A program made the translations under genes and the position numbers. A stretch of DNA of 64,000 nucleotides from Microcebus murinus (taxonomy: Eukaryota > Chordata > Mammalia > Primates > Cheirogaleidae), in contig NC_134116.1 in assembly GCF_040939455.1 (NCBI RefSeq), forward strand, positions 44,283,400 to 44,347,399, given 5' to 3'. Shown here piece after piece: positions 1-10,689 of the stretch. Position 1 is the stretch's first letter. Each line of letters starts with the position of its first letter. Below the pieces are notes generated by a model. That model saw only the letters and a list, made by a program, of their open reading frames with translations, was not told the DNA's origin and searched no databases.

Positions 1-360
1 GATAACATGATTGCCTTGGACTATCTGTTGGTTGAACAAAGGAAGGAGTTTGTGATAGCTAACACCTCCTACTGCATTTGGGTTAATATATCTGGTATGG
101 AAATAAACAAGCTACTTGGTTAAAACAAGTACATTCCTCTCTTGGCTCTTTTTTTGATATATTTGATTTTGGTTGGCCTGATTCATGGGAGGTCCTGAAT
201 TTAAGGATATACTTCAGTCTCTTAGTAATATCCTTATGATGGCCATCATAAAAAAATCTCCTTAATGTGGCTTATTCTATCAAGAGTCTCAAATGCACAG
301 ATGCAGCCATAATTTTATGTCAAATGGTCTCATTACAATTAAAATAACAAAAAGACAAAG
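1..360 (+). pseudogene. Endogenous retrovirus env (transmembrane subunit) remnant, cut by window edge
   Basis: The frame from base 1 is open to a TAA at 121-123. It reads like the C-terminal part of a gammaretrovirus-type Env transmembrane subunit: a leucine-rich 'ALDYLL' stretch, then a Cys-Ile-Trp that would sit in the disulfide-loop region. Only one cysteine of the usual cluster remains there. After the stop, about 146-240 still resembles the juxtamembrane and membrane anchor (Phe/Asp/Trp-rich, then hydrophobic), and the frame closes again. It lies directly upstream of a polypurine tract and LTR, as expected for the env end of a provirus. It is non-functional (stops, missing residues), and the rest of the provirus lies outside the window. 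Family assignment beyond ERV class I is not possible by eye. Confidence 0.7.
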
Positions 361-500
361 AGAACATAAGGAATCATCTGATAACTTGGTCTTCTGAATT
401 GTCAATTCCATACTGAAACCAAAGAACTCCATTCTAATGATGACACAGAGTGACATCTATGCTTATAGGTTTGGCCAACTTCTCAGAATTGAGAGGTTGA

Positions 501-515
501 ACAAAAGGAAGGAAT
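501..515 (+). other. Retroviral polypurine tract
   Basis: A purine run ending one base before the LTR TG (acaaaaggaaggaat). In retroviruses this tract primes plus-strand DNA synthesis and always abuts the 3' LTR, which fixes the LTR start at 516. Confidence 0.7.
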
Positions 516-952
516 TGTTAAATTAAATTAAATTTGGCCTAAAGCTGCCGCTATACTTTGAATTCTGACATAACGAACTGCAACCTAACTTAGTATGTAA
601 ACAAATTCTAAGCTAACTAAGAGTATATTCTTGTAACAGCTGAGTCTCAGTCAATCACAGCAGCTGAGCTTCAGCCAATCATATGCTACCAACTGACCAG
701 ACCTTGTCCATATAAGAAAAATGCCTCATCACACTAGCCCAAGTAACAAAAAGGCTGAGCTATAATCAATCAACTTCTTTCTGTATATTCCTTTCTTTTT
801 TCTTCTATAAATAACACCTGCTCATGTTACCAGGTAGAGCTCTCCTGAATCTACCCTGGTTATGAATGCTCCCAAGTCATAATTTATTCTTTACTCAAAT
901 AAACTCTGCTAAATTTAATTTATCTGAAGTTTTTCTTTTAATAATACTAACA
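516..952 (+). mobile_element. ERV class I 3' LTR
   Basis: About 437 bp running from TG (516) to CA (951-952). It contains CCAAT-like motifs (near 653 and 674), a TATA-like box (tataaataa, 806-814) and a poly(A) signal (aataaa, 898-903) about 90 bp downstream, the usual U3-R layout. It follows the env remnant and polypurine tract, so it is the 3' LTR of a provirus and not a solo LTR. The flanking duplication cannot be tested because the 5' LTR is outside the window. The exact LTR subfamily is not assigned. Confidence 0.75.
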
Positions 953-1500
953 TAAGTGGCAAACAAACTAGACAATGTTTCCACAAATATTAAATACAGC
1001 TAAAATGTCCATAATATTTGAAGATTAAACACATAGAAACACAAATAAAACAAGCAATAGGACTTCAAAGGAATAAAGGACAGAAACATCAATGGAGTAC
1101 TAAATAAGTATTTGCTGAATGAATGTGCTGTAGAAGAATGAAAGGAAAAATACTGAAACATTACCAATGACTATTTTGGGCCATTTGAAGAGAAGTAATC
1201 TTAACTTTTAAATATCTTTTCTAATTTTTAAAATATTTAAACTTATAATATATTGTCTCTTATAAACATACAATCATACTAATTTTTAAAAGATTGTGAT
1301 GAGATTATTACTTTTATTTTTTATGTCATCCTTTATTCAAATCACAATTCAAACATTTCACATAAAATGCTATGTTTAGGCAAAAAATTTTATTAAAGTC
1401 CCAAATAGCAAATAGGTTATGCTGACATCAATGTATTCAGAGAGATAAATTTTTGCTCGCACATTTGAAAACTTGTCAGGGTTACATAATTTTGAACTTA
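953..1500. other. Unassigned AT-rich DNA
   Basis: No gene or clear repeat is seen. A short stretch near 1085-1130 resembles the 3' tail of an old L2 element (ends like 'gctgaatgaatg'), but it is too short to be sure. Confidence 0.4.
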
Positions 1501-1504
1501 AATT

Positions 1505-1675
1505 AAGGAATGGAAAGGATATTGAAGATCGTCTAGACCATTGTTTTCTGTGCACAATAAAAGTGAATGCTAGTGAGAGGTGAAGGAATTTATCCAAGAT
1601 AATGCAATTACCAAGCGATAGAAATGGGGGTGCAGTGCAGGTCTCCACACTCTCAGCTCAATATTCTTTACCATG
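1505..1675 (+). mobile_element. MIR SINE fragment
   Basis: The stretch reading as 'ggtgaaggaatttatccaag...' followed by a Cys/Ser-rich-looking 'caggtctcc...actc' tail matches the core and 3' half of mammalian-wide MIR elements, heavily diverged. Open frames crossing it are meaningless. Confidence 0.6.
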
Positions 1676-1912
1676 AAAACTTTAAACAGCTCAAACTATT
1701 TACGGGTAAAGTTTGTTTTATTGGCTAACAATAATAAAGGCCTAAAGAACAAATATAATAACATTATTTTCAGCATGAAATGCTTAAAAGAAGTGGGGAA
1801 AGACTTTACTTTTAAAGTTATATATAACTAACTGGGATTTGCAATAAAAAGGAAGTCCCACTTCAGTATATTTTTGCTATTAGGAAAGCAGAGCTTATAT
1901 AATCCAATGATT

Positions 1913-2248
1913 TTTTTTTTTCTTTTTTGAAACAGAGTCTCACTTTGTTGCCCAGGCTAGAGTGAGTGCCATGGTGTCAGCCTAGCTCATAGCAACCTCA
2001 AACTCCTGGGCTTAAACAATCCTACTGCCTCAGCCTCCCGAGTAGCTGGGACTACAGGCATGTGCCACCATCTCTGGCTAATTTTTTCTATATATATTAG
2101 TTGGCCAATTAATTTCTTTCTATTTATAATAGAGACGGGGTCTAGCTCTTGCTCAGGCTGGTTTTGAACTCCTGACCTTGAGCAATCTGCTTGCAACAGC
2201 CTCCCAGAGAGCTAGGATTACAGGTGTGAGCCACCTGGCCCCGTCTAC
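1913..2248 (-). mobile_element. Alu SINE, strepsirrhine type, antisense
   Basis: On the plus strand it starts with a poly(T) tract (the reversed A tail) and ends near 'gtgagccacctggccccg', the reverse complement of an Alu 5' end. The middle contains the extra 'ttggccaattaatttctttct' type linker seen in lemur and galago Alus. It is flanked by a near-perfect 14-16 bp target-site duplication, atataatccaatgatt, at 1897-1912 and 2249-2264, which defines the insertion precisely. Confidence 0.93.
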
Positions 2249-2264
2249 ATATAATCCAATGATT

Positions 2265-3800
2265 GAATATGATCACACATAATTTTATTTAAGGAAGGAG
2301 TTAAAAGCATTGTAGAAAGATTCTGAATACTGTATTGGTTTTATACTTCAGTATATTAATTGTTTAGTTAAGTAATATTTGTATTATAATCAATAGCTTA
2401 CTTTGAGATGTAAATGTCAGAAAATCTAATTTCATTCCGTTTAAATTATCATTCCAGATAAACTACATGGTAGTTCAAATTTCCTTTGCAGCCTAGAAAT
2501 ATTTTTGTCTCATCTTTGTAATTTTATTAAAATTCTATATTTTAATGTTATTATGCAGATTATTACTTAATATATAAGATAAAGTAAAATTTTCATTTGA
2601 ATATTTTTTATATACGTACTATATTGAGATTCTGATATAGAATGTACCGATAGAGTATAAACTAGATTTCTAATGTGCCTAATCTAAACTCCAGTATAAA
2701 ACAGACATTGACAAATTTGTTTAAAAAATATTCACTTTGAAAAGATCTTCCTAATCTATTAAAATGTTCAATCACATGTATACTGAATGAAGGTATTATA
2801 TGCTTTTTTCCTTATGATTTTTATATTTATGCATGTAAAGCATTGGGCTTCAAGTAAAAAAATATAAATGTTTTGTAAGTTAAATATATAAAAACTCAGA
2901 TATCATTTTTTATTGAATAATGCACAGGTTTATATAAAGGGATTCCATTATTTTTAATTGTACTTTATCTGTTTTCTGAGATGAAATTAGATACTGCTCT
3001 AAACAATTGTAATGAAACTGCTATGATAATATAAAAGTAGATGTAAAGGAGGAAGAAAATTAACAGCATAAAAAATAAAGGGGTTTGAACTTGCTCTGCC
3101 AATATACAGCAAAATGTATAAAATTTAGTGATGACAAATAAAAATAATAAACATAGGGTCCAAAATTCATACTGCCATGCACAAAATGATTTCAATTGAA
3201 CTTGTGCAGAAGTCTGAAAGTGATCTTGGAGAAATTGAAACTCCTCTTTAAATACGTCTAGACACAGAAAAGAAGCATTTAAAATGCTGAGAGAAGGTTG
3301 AATAGAGACAGTGCTGGAATATGAGCTATAATCACTACTCACCACTGTCATGCTAGTCTCCACTAACACAGCCTTGCATTTACAAACCACTCCATATGCC
3401 ACCTCAGAATGTTTTTATGTTCAGTTTTGGCTAATATAACTATATAGTCACATTATCATTTGAGTGAATATGATAAAGTATCAATATAGCACATCCTTAA
3501 ATATATAATTTAATTAAAAGTATCAACATGAAAAGTTTAAACCACATACATAATGTTTCAATGTCTTAAATGTTTTCAGAACTCACTAAAACAACTAAAT
3601 GTCACTAAGATTCCTTACTGTAATTCACTCATAAGAAAATAACACATTTCTACACTAATTTCCTTTAGGAATAGAACTCCAACTTTTAGGATAAAGTTGG
3701 GAGAGGATAGGGGTTGAATAGACTGATTTTACTTAGAAAATGAACAAGAAAGGCATGTACCTGAGGTATAAAAGATTACAATACATTTGTTATTTTTTTC
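2265..3800. other. Unassigned AT-rich DNA
   Basis: No recognised repeat or gene. It includes a 145-codon open frame on the minus strand (2965-3402) with a hydrophobic C-terminal third and no family resemblance that I can see; I do not call it a gene. Confidence 0.4.
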
Positions 3801-3875
3801 TTTTAAACACCATAGTTATAACTCATCTGAGCTTCAGTTTCCTTACCTGTAAAATAACAATGTGGGATATAATGT
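3800..3875 (+). mobile_element. MIR SINE fragment
   Basis: A short match to the MIR core ('ctgagcttcagtttccttacctgtaaaat'-like region). It is diverged and truncated on both sides. Confidence 0.6.
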
Positions 3876-3879
3876 CTCT

Positions 3880-6540
3880 ATTGTCTTTCCATGAAATAAA
3901 TTCAATAATTCTTTCTCTCTCCATAGCTACATAGTGTGTTTTTTATGTACTCCCACAATAGAGAGGGAATATTTTCTGAATTGACACTAATCAAAAGCTA
4001 TAAATCTTCTGATGTATCATCATGCCCATTGTCCAAGCCGATTATGTGTTAAAACTCACATAAATGAAGATTCCAGTGGCTCTTTTCTTTATATGAGAAG
4101 AATTATTTTTTTGCTATTCAGAGAAAACCACATCAGCTTTTAATTATAATAAATTCTTATCTTAAAAGCATTTTTTGAATTACTGTTTAATGTAGGTCAT
4201 CTTGCTTTGACATTTTTTTCCATTTTTTGTTGTTTAATCTAGTGTTTATAAGAAATCCAGAGCACTTATTTTTCATGGATTAATCAAATGAGAAGTTTAC
4301 TCTCACTTCACAGGAGCTGCCCAAGTATAAAGAGTACATTTTGAAGGGATGGAAGGAATAGTATATGGTGCTTCTCCCCATTCTACTCATGTCTCTGGGC
4401 TAACCTAATCTTCCTGGACAAGTTCTGACAGATATGTGGCTCTAACAACAGCAGATTTACACAGGACACTAGGAGAGTGAATCTCCAACGTTTCCCTTTC
4501 CATGTTCTCCTTATGTAGCAGAGTTGACTAATTAGGAGAACAAAAATGGCCATATTAAAATATAAACATTGGATTTCTCAAATACTTGCTGATGAAAGTG
4601 AAGGGGCTCTGAATATCTCAAAAAACTTTTACTAAATTTACAAATGTGTACGAAACAAACCCTCCCTTTCTTGTTTCCTATTTTATTTCAACTACATATC
4701 AACTCATTTTTCTCTGGGAACATAGAAATTCAAATTCTATCACCAGACCCTTACCTACTGCAAAATTCTGTTCACATGTTACACCTGAACATTCCCATCC
4801 TCATTGCTGGTCTGCTATTTTATGAAAAGTGGTCTTAATATATGCTGATTCTTACCTGTATGCTTCTTCTTTGGAGTTAACCTCAATGATTATCGACTTT
4901 TCTCCTAAGTGTATGTGAAAAATATTATGCTTCTGTAATTAAATTTATACAAATAACCAAGTATTACTTTCTTTTTATCAGATTGTCTCAGCTCAATATA
5001 AAATACTTTTAAAATATTAATCATATTTTTCTCAAATTTTGACTAACATAATTATATAATATTAAATACTGTTTGTTCTTTAGCACACTAGTATATTTTT
5101 GTCACTTTTCCACCTTGTAATTTACTCCCAGTAGTACAGTTTGAAGTGGATCTTGAAGGATGAGTAAGTTAATGTAATGTTAAAACTACAGGAAGATCAA
5201 CTCAGATAGTGGAGAAGGTATATTCAAAAGCACAGAACCTAGATGACATTTTAAATAATTAGAAATATTGTCATGTCCAATATGCCCACTCACACCAAAT
5301 GGCTGATATTACTTAACATGTGATCCAAAATATAAAATATTCATCACATAACTACAATTACATTCCTTTAAAAAGTATCTCATTTAATAAATTATATGAA
5401 ACCATGTCACCAACATTAATCCTAACTTGCTCTGAATTCTCACTTCTTGTCTCAAATATTAAAACCATGACCCCAACATTTCAATTCTGATTTCAAAAAG
5501 TCACATCTTTATATTTGTTAGTCTACTGGAGATTTGTACTTCTTCACAGTAGAATTGTACTGCTTCAGACACAGAAATATATACTGTTCTGCAAGCCACA
5601 GGACAATCAATAGAAAACTTTACTGAGTGTTTCACTGGCTGTTTGCCAATCTCTTACAGAAAAAAAAATGTTATGGATTTGCAGTGTGATATCAGTTTCC
5701 TCTCTTAAGGAATATGAGAAGCTCTCTTCCAACCATCATTGACAAAGTCTTAGACATCTCATGATCTCACTTTATAATATACTCTCTCCTGGGGCATCAA
5801 GAGACTTTGTCATACAAACACTTGAGAACAGAGAACTAATAGTAAATTTAAAAAATCAAACTAGAAATATAAACGTGTAATAAAAAGAACAATGGAACGT
5901 CAAATCACCGAAATAACTAAAAAATTTCCATAATTTTATATCATATAGGAAAGAGAATATGGGTAATATAAGTGACTAAATATAAAGATTGAACAGAAAT
6001 CATGTATGTTTCTTAAGAACCCAGTTTGTCCGAAGTGCTAAGCTATATACAAGGAGAGTAATTAATTGTTTTCTAAAAGTTCTGCAATAGAACACATAAG
6101 ACAAATGGGGCAAATTGAGCAAAATAATTCTGTACATTTTAAGGGTTATTTGTCTTCTTTGGTCTGATGAATGGGATGGACAGAGATAAGCTAGCCATCA
6201 AAAACCTCATTTATCTTGCCATTTACCCCTGTATTTTAAAAAAATCCCAAACTGTAAAGTGAAAGTAAATATCCCATTTTATTTTATAAAGCTAATAGTT
6301 GATCTGTCTCATCTTTACCATTCCATGAACATTTGAGAAATCATCTTCATTTAATTTTCTTTAAAAAAATCCTCAAATTTGTACTTAAGTTTATTAAAGT
6401 ATAGGGTCTGATATTTACTATATTTTGAAATCAAACATATTTTGTTGTTAAAATTGTCTTTTGCAAAGTATTTTCTTCTTAAAATGTTAATATAATGTAC
6501 TAGCATAGCTTCCTTTCTATGAGTTTATGTTTAAAAAAGG
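3880..6540. other. Unassigned AT-rich DNA
   Basis: About 2.7 kb without a recognisable gene, young repeat or simple repeat longer than a few units. Very old repeat remnants could be present but are not identifiable by eye. Confidence 0.4.
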
Positions 6541-6645
6541 CAAAAAAAAAAAACAGGAAGAAAAGAAGGGAGGAAGGAGAGGAGAGAGTTTGAAAGAGAA
6601 AGAAGGAAGGAGGGAGGTATGAAGGGGAGAAGGGAAGGAGGGAAA
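6541..6645. repeat. Purine-rich GGAA/GAGG low-complexity tract
   Basis: An A run followed by imperfect ggaag, gaggaa and aggg units, almost entirely purine on the plus strand for about 100 bp. Confidence 0.8.
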
Positions 6646-7729
6646 GGTCTTTGAGATACTCAAGAGATAGGTTTCAAATGTAAGTTTCCTAAGTAGCTAA
6701 AAATAAACATTTACTTCTCTACTTATAATTTGTTTTGTTTTATGACATATGACAGGATGCCAAGCCACAGTGCAATCTACTTTGACTTGTATAATTCACA
6801 TGTCATCTAGAGTTTTCCAGAAAAAAAAAAAAAAAAAAAGCACACTTTAGGTAAGACTGGCTGAAACCCATCCATGCACTCTGGGAGGTCAACAGCATTT
6901 CTTTCCAGCATTTCTCTGGTTTCCCAGGAGACTTAATGCCTTAAGGCCATCTCTGCTCTGGGCCTGTATTCATTGAAATCTTTCAGCTATCCAAAATCTT
7001 ACCATTCTATGTGCTTTACCAGTTTATAAACCATGTTCATACACCTAAAACTTACTTAAAAATTTTAATTTACATATAAACTTTGTTTGACCATAAACTT
7101 AATTTTAAACCTTAGTTTAATCATCAACTTTAGTTGTTTGACTCTTGCCTAGTCATGTAACTAAGTTCCTTCAGCAACTAGCAGATATGAAAATATATCT
7201 GGATATATTTGGAACAGAGTAATTAATCTCAAAATTGAACGAAGAGTATTAAAATCTCTATTGCTAAACTATTTCTTGAATACAGCACCACTGTAAAATT
7301 TTCAAGACTACTTCTTTCCATACTACACTCCAGCTGCATCTCTTTTAAGATCCTTGGTCCATGTCCACTCCTTTCCTATGTTGTTCCTAAGAGATTAAAA
7401 TATTTTTCTTCTTTTTTAACATACTACTTCAGCCTTAAAATCCTTGAGTTACTAATTCTATTTTCTTTTTACTATACAGATTTATTAATTTGCTTAGCAT
7501 AACAGCAAAATCCCACATAAATGGGATTGACCCTTCTAAGCAGGTAGTTCTAGCTGCAGGTAAGACAGTTTTCCCCTCAGGTATATTTAACATGTAAATC
7601 TAGATTTTTATAAGCGTAGAAAGAAGAAGTTAACAGTTATATGAACATATTTCAGTGATAAAAACAGCACAAATATTATAGCCTTCTAATATTTACAAGC
7701 AGTGTCATACTAATGGGTTTTCTCAGTCA
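6646..7729. other. Unassigned DNA with one A tract
   Basis: No gene seen. An 18-base A run at about 6822-6839 is followed by non-repetitive sequence, and no SINE body could be recognised next to it. Confidence 0.4.
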
Positions 7730-7940
7730 CAGCGTTTCTCTACTGGGAGCAATTTTGACCCTCAAGGGACACTTGGCAATAACTGGAGACATTTTTGATT
7801 ACTACAACTGAAGTCAGAGGTGCCACTAGCATTTCTAGGTAGAGGTCAGAGATGCCACTAAATACTTTAAAAAATGCATGGTATGGTCACTCATAATAAA
7901 GAATTATCTTCACCAAAATGGCATTAGTTGAGAAACCCTG
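7730..7940 (+). mobile_element. hAT-type non-autonomous DNA transposon (MER-type MITE)
   Basis: Ends form imperfect terminal inverted repeats: cagcgtttctc at 7730-7740 pairs with gagaaaccctg at 7930-7940. The interior ('gggacacttggcaataactggagacatttttg...' region) matches a common mammalian hAT-Charlie-like MITE. The expected 8-bp target duplication has decayed. Confidence 0.7.
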
Positions 7941-8060
7941 TGCACTACACACACCAGTGGACACCAAATGTTGAAGGATTTATTATACTTAAAAAATAGG
8001 ACACTGTGAAAAATTTAATTAAAAGTATGATAAAATTTGGTCACGTAAAAAATAACAAAT

Positions 8061-8395
8061 CTTGCTAGGTATGGTGACTCATACCCATAATTGTAGCACT
8101 CTGGGAGGCCGAGGCTGGAGGATCTCTTGAGGTCAGAAGTTTGAGACCAACCTGAGCAAGAGAGAGACCCCCATCTCTACTGAAAAAACAGAAATAAATT
8201 AGCTGGAAACTAAAAATATTACAAAAAACAATTAGCTGGGTGTGGTGGCACAGGCCTGTAGTCCCAGCTACTCAGGAGACTGAGGCAGGAGGATTCCTTG
8301 AGCTCAGGAATTTGAGGTTGCTGTGAGCTAGGCTGATGCCCATGGCATTCTAGCAAGACTCTGTCTCAAAAAATAAATAAGTAAATAAAATTTTT
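8061..8395 (+). mobile_element. Alu SINE
   Basis: Full-length dimeric Alu with both 'gggaggccgaggc' and 'actcaggagactgaggcagg' landmarks and an A-rich tail of AAAT-type units. It is flanked by an imperfect 13-bp duplication (aaaaataacaaat at 8048-8060 and aaaaattacaaac at 8396-8408, two mismatches), supporting an independent insertion. Confidence 0.9.
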
Positions 8396-8679
8396 AAAAA
8401 TTACAAACCCCTTGATAACACTCAATTGAATAAAAATTCAAGTCTATACTTACAAGTCCCCATGCAATATATGCGCCCACTGGAATTTTAATCTCATCTC
8501 CCACCATATACCTGTACTTGAGTCATTCTAGAGACCCTGCGTATCCTCAATCTCATGAACTCTATTAACTATATGCTTTCTGTCTCCCTGCTTCCTCTGA
8601 CTAGAAGAGCCACTTTCTCCTGTTCTCCTTCATAGTATTACAATGCAAGTTATTATTAAAATCTTTGAATAAAAGGATC

Positions 8680-8850
8680 TCCTCCAGAAAACATCTCTAA
8701 ACCTTGCCTTCTCTAGGAAATCATTTTTTTTCTTCTTTATATTCTCATTAATATTATTTAATAGTTCAATTACAAGATTTATTATGCAATATTTGGCAGC
8801 TGTTTATGCATCTGTCTAGTCTAGATTGTGTATTTATTTGTGAAATTCTT
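8680..8850 (+). mobile_element. Probable L2 fragment
   Basis: The order of short blocks (cttctctaggaaatcat, ttctttatattctcatt, a 'gtctgtctagtctagattgtg'-like block) resembles the L2 3' region. Strongly diverged; could be chance. Confidence 0.35.
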
Positions 8851-8904
8851 TTTGACCACTATCTATCAGACAACTTGAAATCATGGTGAAAACATGAAAG
8901 GATC

Positions 8905-9085
8905 AGTAATTATAATGATATAGTTAGCAGGTATATGTGTTTACTGTGTGCTTGGTCCTTTATAGGTATGGTTTTATTAATTCATTATTATCTTCATTTA
9001 ATATGTGAGGAATTTGAGTTTTGCCATGTGAGAAGTTTGGCAAAGCCAGAATTTCAACCATGTTGTCTAAGTCCCTATCTTAGAG
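8905..9085 (+). mobile_element. MIR SINE
   Basis: 'tactgtgtgcttggtcctttatagg' followed by a tattatcttcattta block and a terminal 'agccagaatttcaacca' block reproduces the order of MIR landmarks. Confidence 0.6.
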
Positions 9086-9379
9086 TCAGAAATGATAGGT
9101 TGTGATACTAACCTATGTTAGTTGAGGTTAAATAAGGCAAAAGATGCTACAATATGGCAAAAAAAATGTTGTTTTATAAGGAAAAAGGTGCTATGTGAAT
9201 GTTGAAGTAATAATGGTAACTAAGCCTTTCTGATGTGTTAGCAACAAATTCACAGAAAAAGATGTATGTTTACTTTGGGTCTTGGAAGGAAGCAATAACA
9301 GAGAAGAGATGAGACATATTTTATTATTCTCAACATTCCTACCTATTATAATTTAGGCACATGTTACAGCCTTAAAAAT

Positions 9380-9565
9380 TATAATAGTTCCTAACACTTA
9401 ATATACTGGGAAAAATTCTAATTGATTTATGTGATTGATTGAATTCCCATACAACTCAACAAGATAAATATTATCATTATCCCTGATATACAGATGAAGA
9501 AACTGAATAATAGAGTGGTTAAGTAAGTTGAACAATGGCACATTGCTAATAATTTGCAAAAAAAA
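9380..9565 (+). mobile_element. MIR SINE
   Basis: Contains the well-conserved MIR core (cagatgaagaaactgaataatagag, then 'gttaagtaagttg'). It ends at an A tract (9558-9572) that may be secondary. Confidence 0.75.
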
Positions 9566-9978
9566 AAAAAATTCTCCAGATTCTCAAGTGTAACTATGAA
9601 TTAAAGAGGGGAAGAATTAGCAATGTGCAGAATAACTTGCATCAGGAAAATGAAGTGCTAAGTATATTTCAATCACATAAATCCCAATGAGTAAAAAAAT
9701 TCTAGTTGTAGCTGAAAAAGAAACAGAAAGAATATGTAAATTATAAATATTTGTTTTCACTCAAATACATTATATGTGTCAGTCATTTATCATTTTTGTT
9801 TTAATGGGTACTGAATAACATATTAATAATAAATCTATATTCATGCATACAAAAGTGTTATTAATAGCATGTAAGTAAGGACTACAAGTAAAAGAAATTT
9901 TTACAGTCTCTTACAAAGGAACTATATTCTTTATTTTGAGTAACTGTTAAATTGCTTGTGATATGTAATAGCGTGAAG

Positions 9979-9979
<1 letters not shown>

Positions 9980-10012
<33 letters not shown>
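9980..10012. repeat. (TG)n microsatellite
   Basis: About 16 uninterrupted TG units. The His-Thr run in a minus-strand frame here is a translation artefact. Confidence 0.95.
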
Positions 10013-10013
<1 letters not shown>

Positions 10014-10209
10014 CCTACATTCTGCAAGAATTTGAAAGGAAGATGAAACAAAAGATGGTGATGAAAATGGAAAAGTGCTAAGATAGTTTCTCTTCTTGTC
10101 TATGAAGTTAATTGTACATTTCTTCCAAGGGACCAAGCATAGATCTCAACTCTGTGAGAGTCCATAGAGCTGAGCTTGGCTTTTGCAGTAAATGAAGTGG
10201 AACGTGCAA

Positions 10210-10335
10210 CTATATTTCATGCTACATGAAGGCAGGGGTCACATCATTTTGTTCACTAATGTGTTACTAAAATCTGTCAAAGTGCTTAACATTATGAATA
10301 AATAAACACAAGAATTAATGCAATAAATGATTGGC
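10210..10335 (+). mobile_element. L2 3' end fragment
   Basis: 'catgaaggcaggggtcacatca...ttgttcacta' followed by 'gaataaataaacac' matches the L2 3' end order (gagggcaggg, ttgttcac, aataaat). Confidence 0.55.
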
Positions 10336-10632
10336 AATTTTGTGATTTGGAAATGTGGTTATCAGCTGGCATGATTAAGAATAACTGGCTGAAAAACAAG
10401 TAAACTGTATCATTCAGTTATTTGTCAATAGGAGTAGTAGAACTATCACAAAATTAAGCATCTATTAGTATAACCATCTACTTCTTGAGTTTTCTCGTGA
10501 CATAATGATACATACAGACACACACACAACATTTATATGTACTTAAATTTTATAAATGTGGATGCTTAAAAGCTCTTTCACACACATTTATATGTGTATA
10601 CAATATATATCTACATGCATAGCATAGATCTC

Positions 10633-10689
10633 CACACACACACACACACACACACAAACACCTCTACATGTTTTTTTTTTTTTTTTTTT
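10633..10689. repeat. (CA)n plus poly(T) tract
   Basis: About 14 CA units (10633-10660), then a 19-base T run (10671-10689). No SINE body is recognisable beside the T run. Confidence 0.85.

Noticed and set aside
806..814. TATA box as an active promoter
   Set aside because: It is in a decayed LTR; there is no evidence in the sequence of a transcript starting here, so it was kept only as an LTR landmark.
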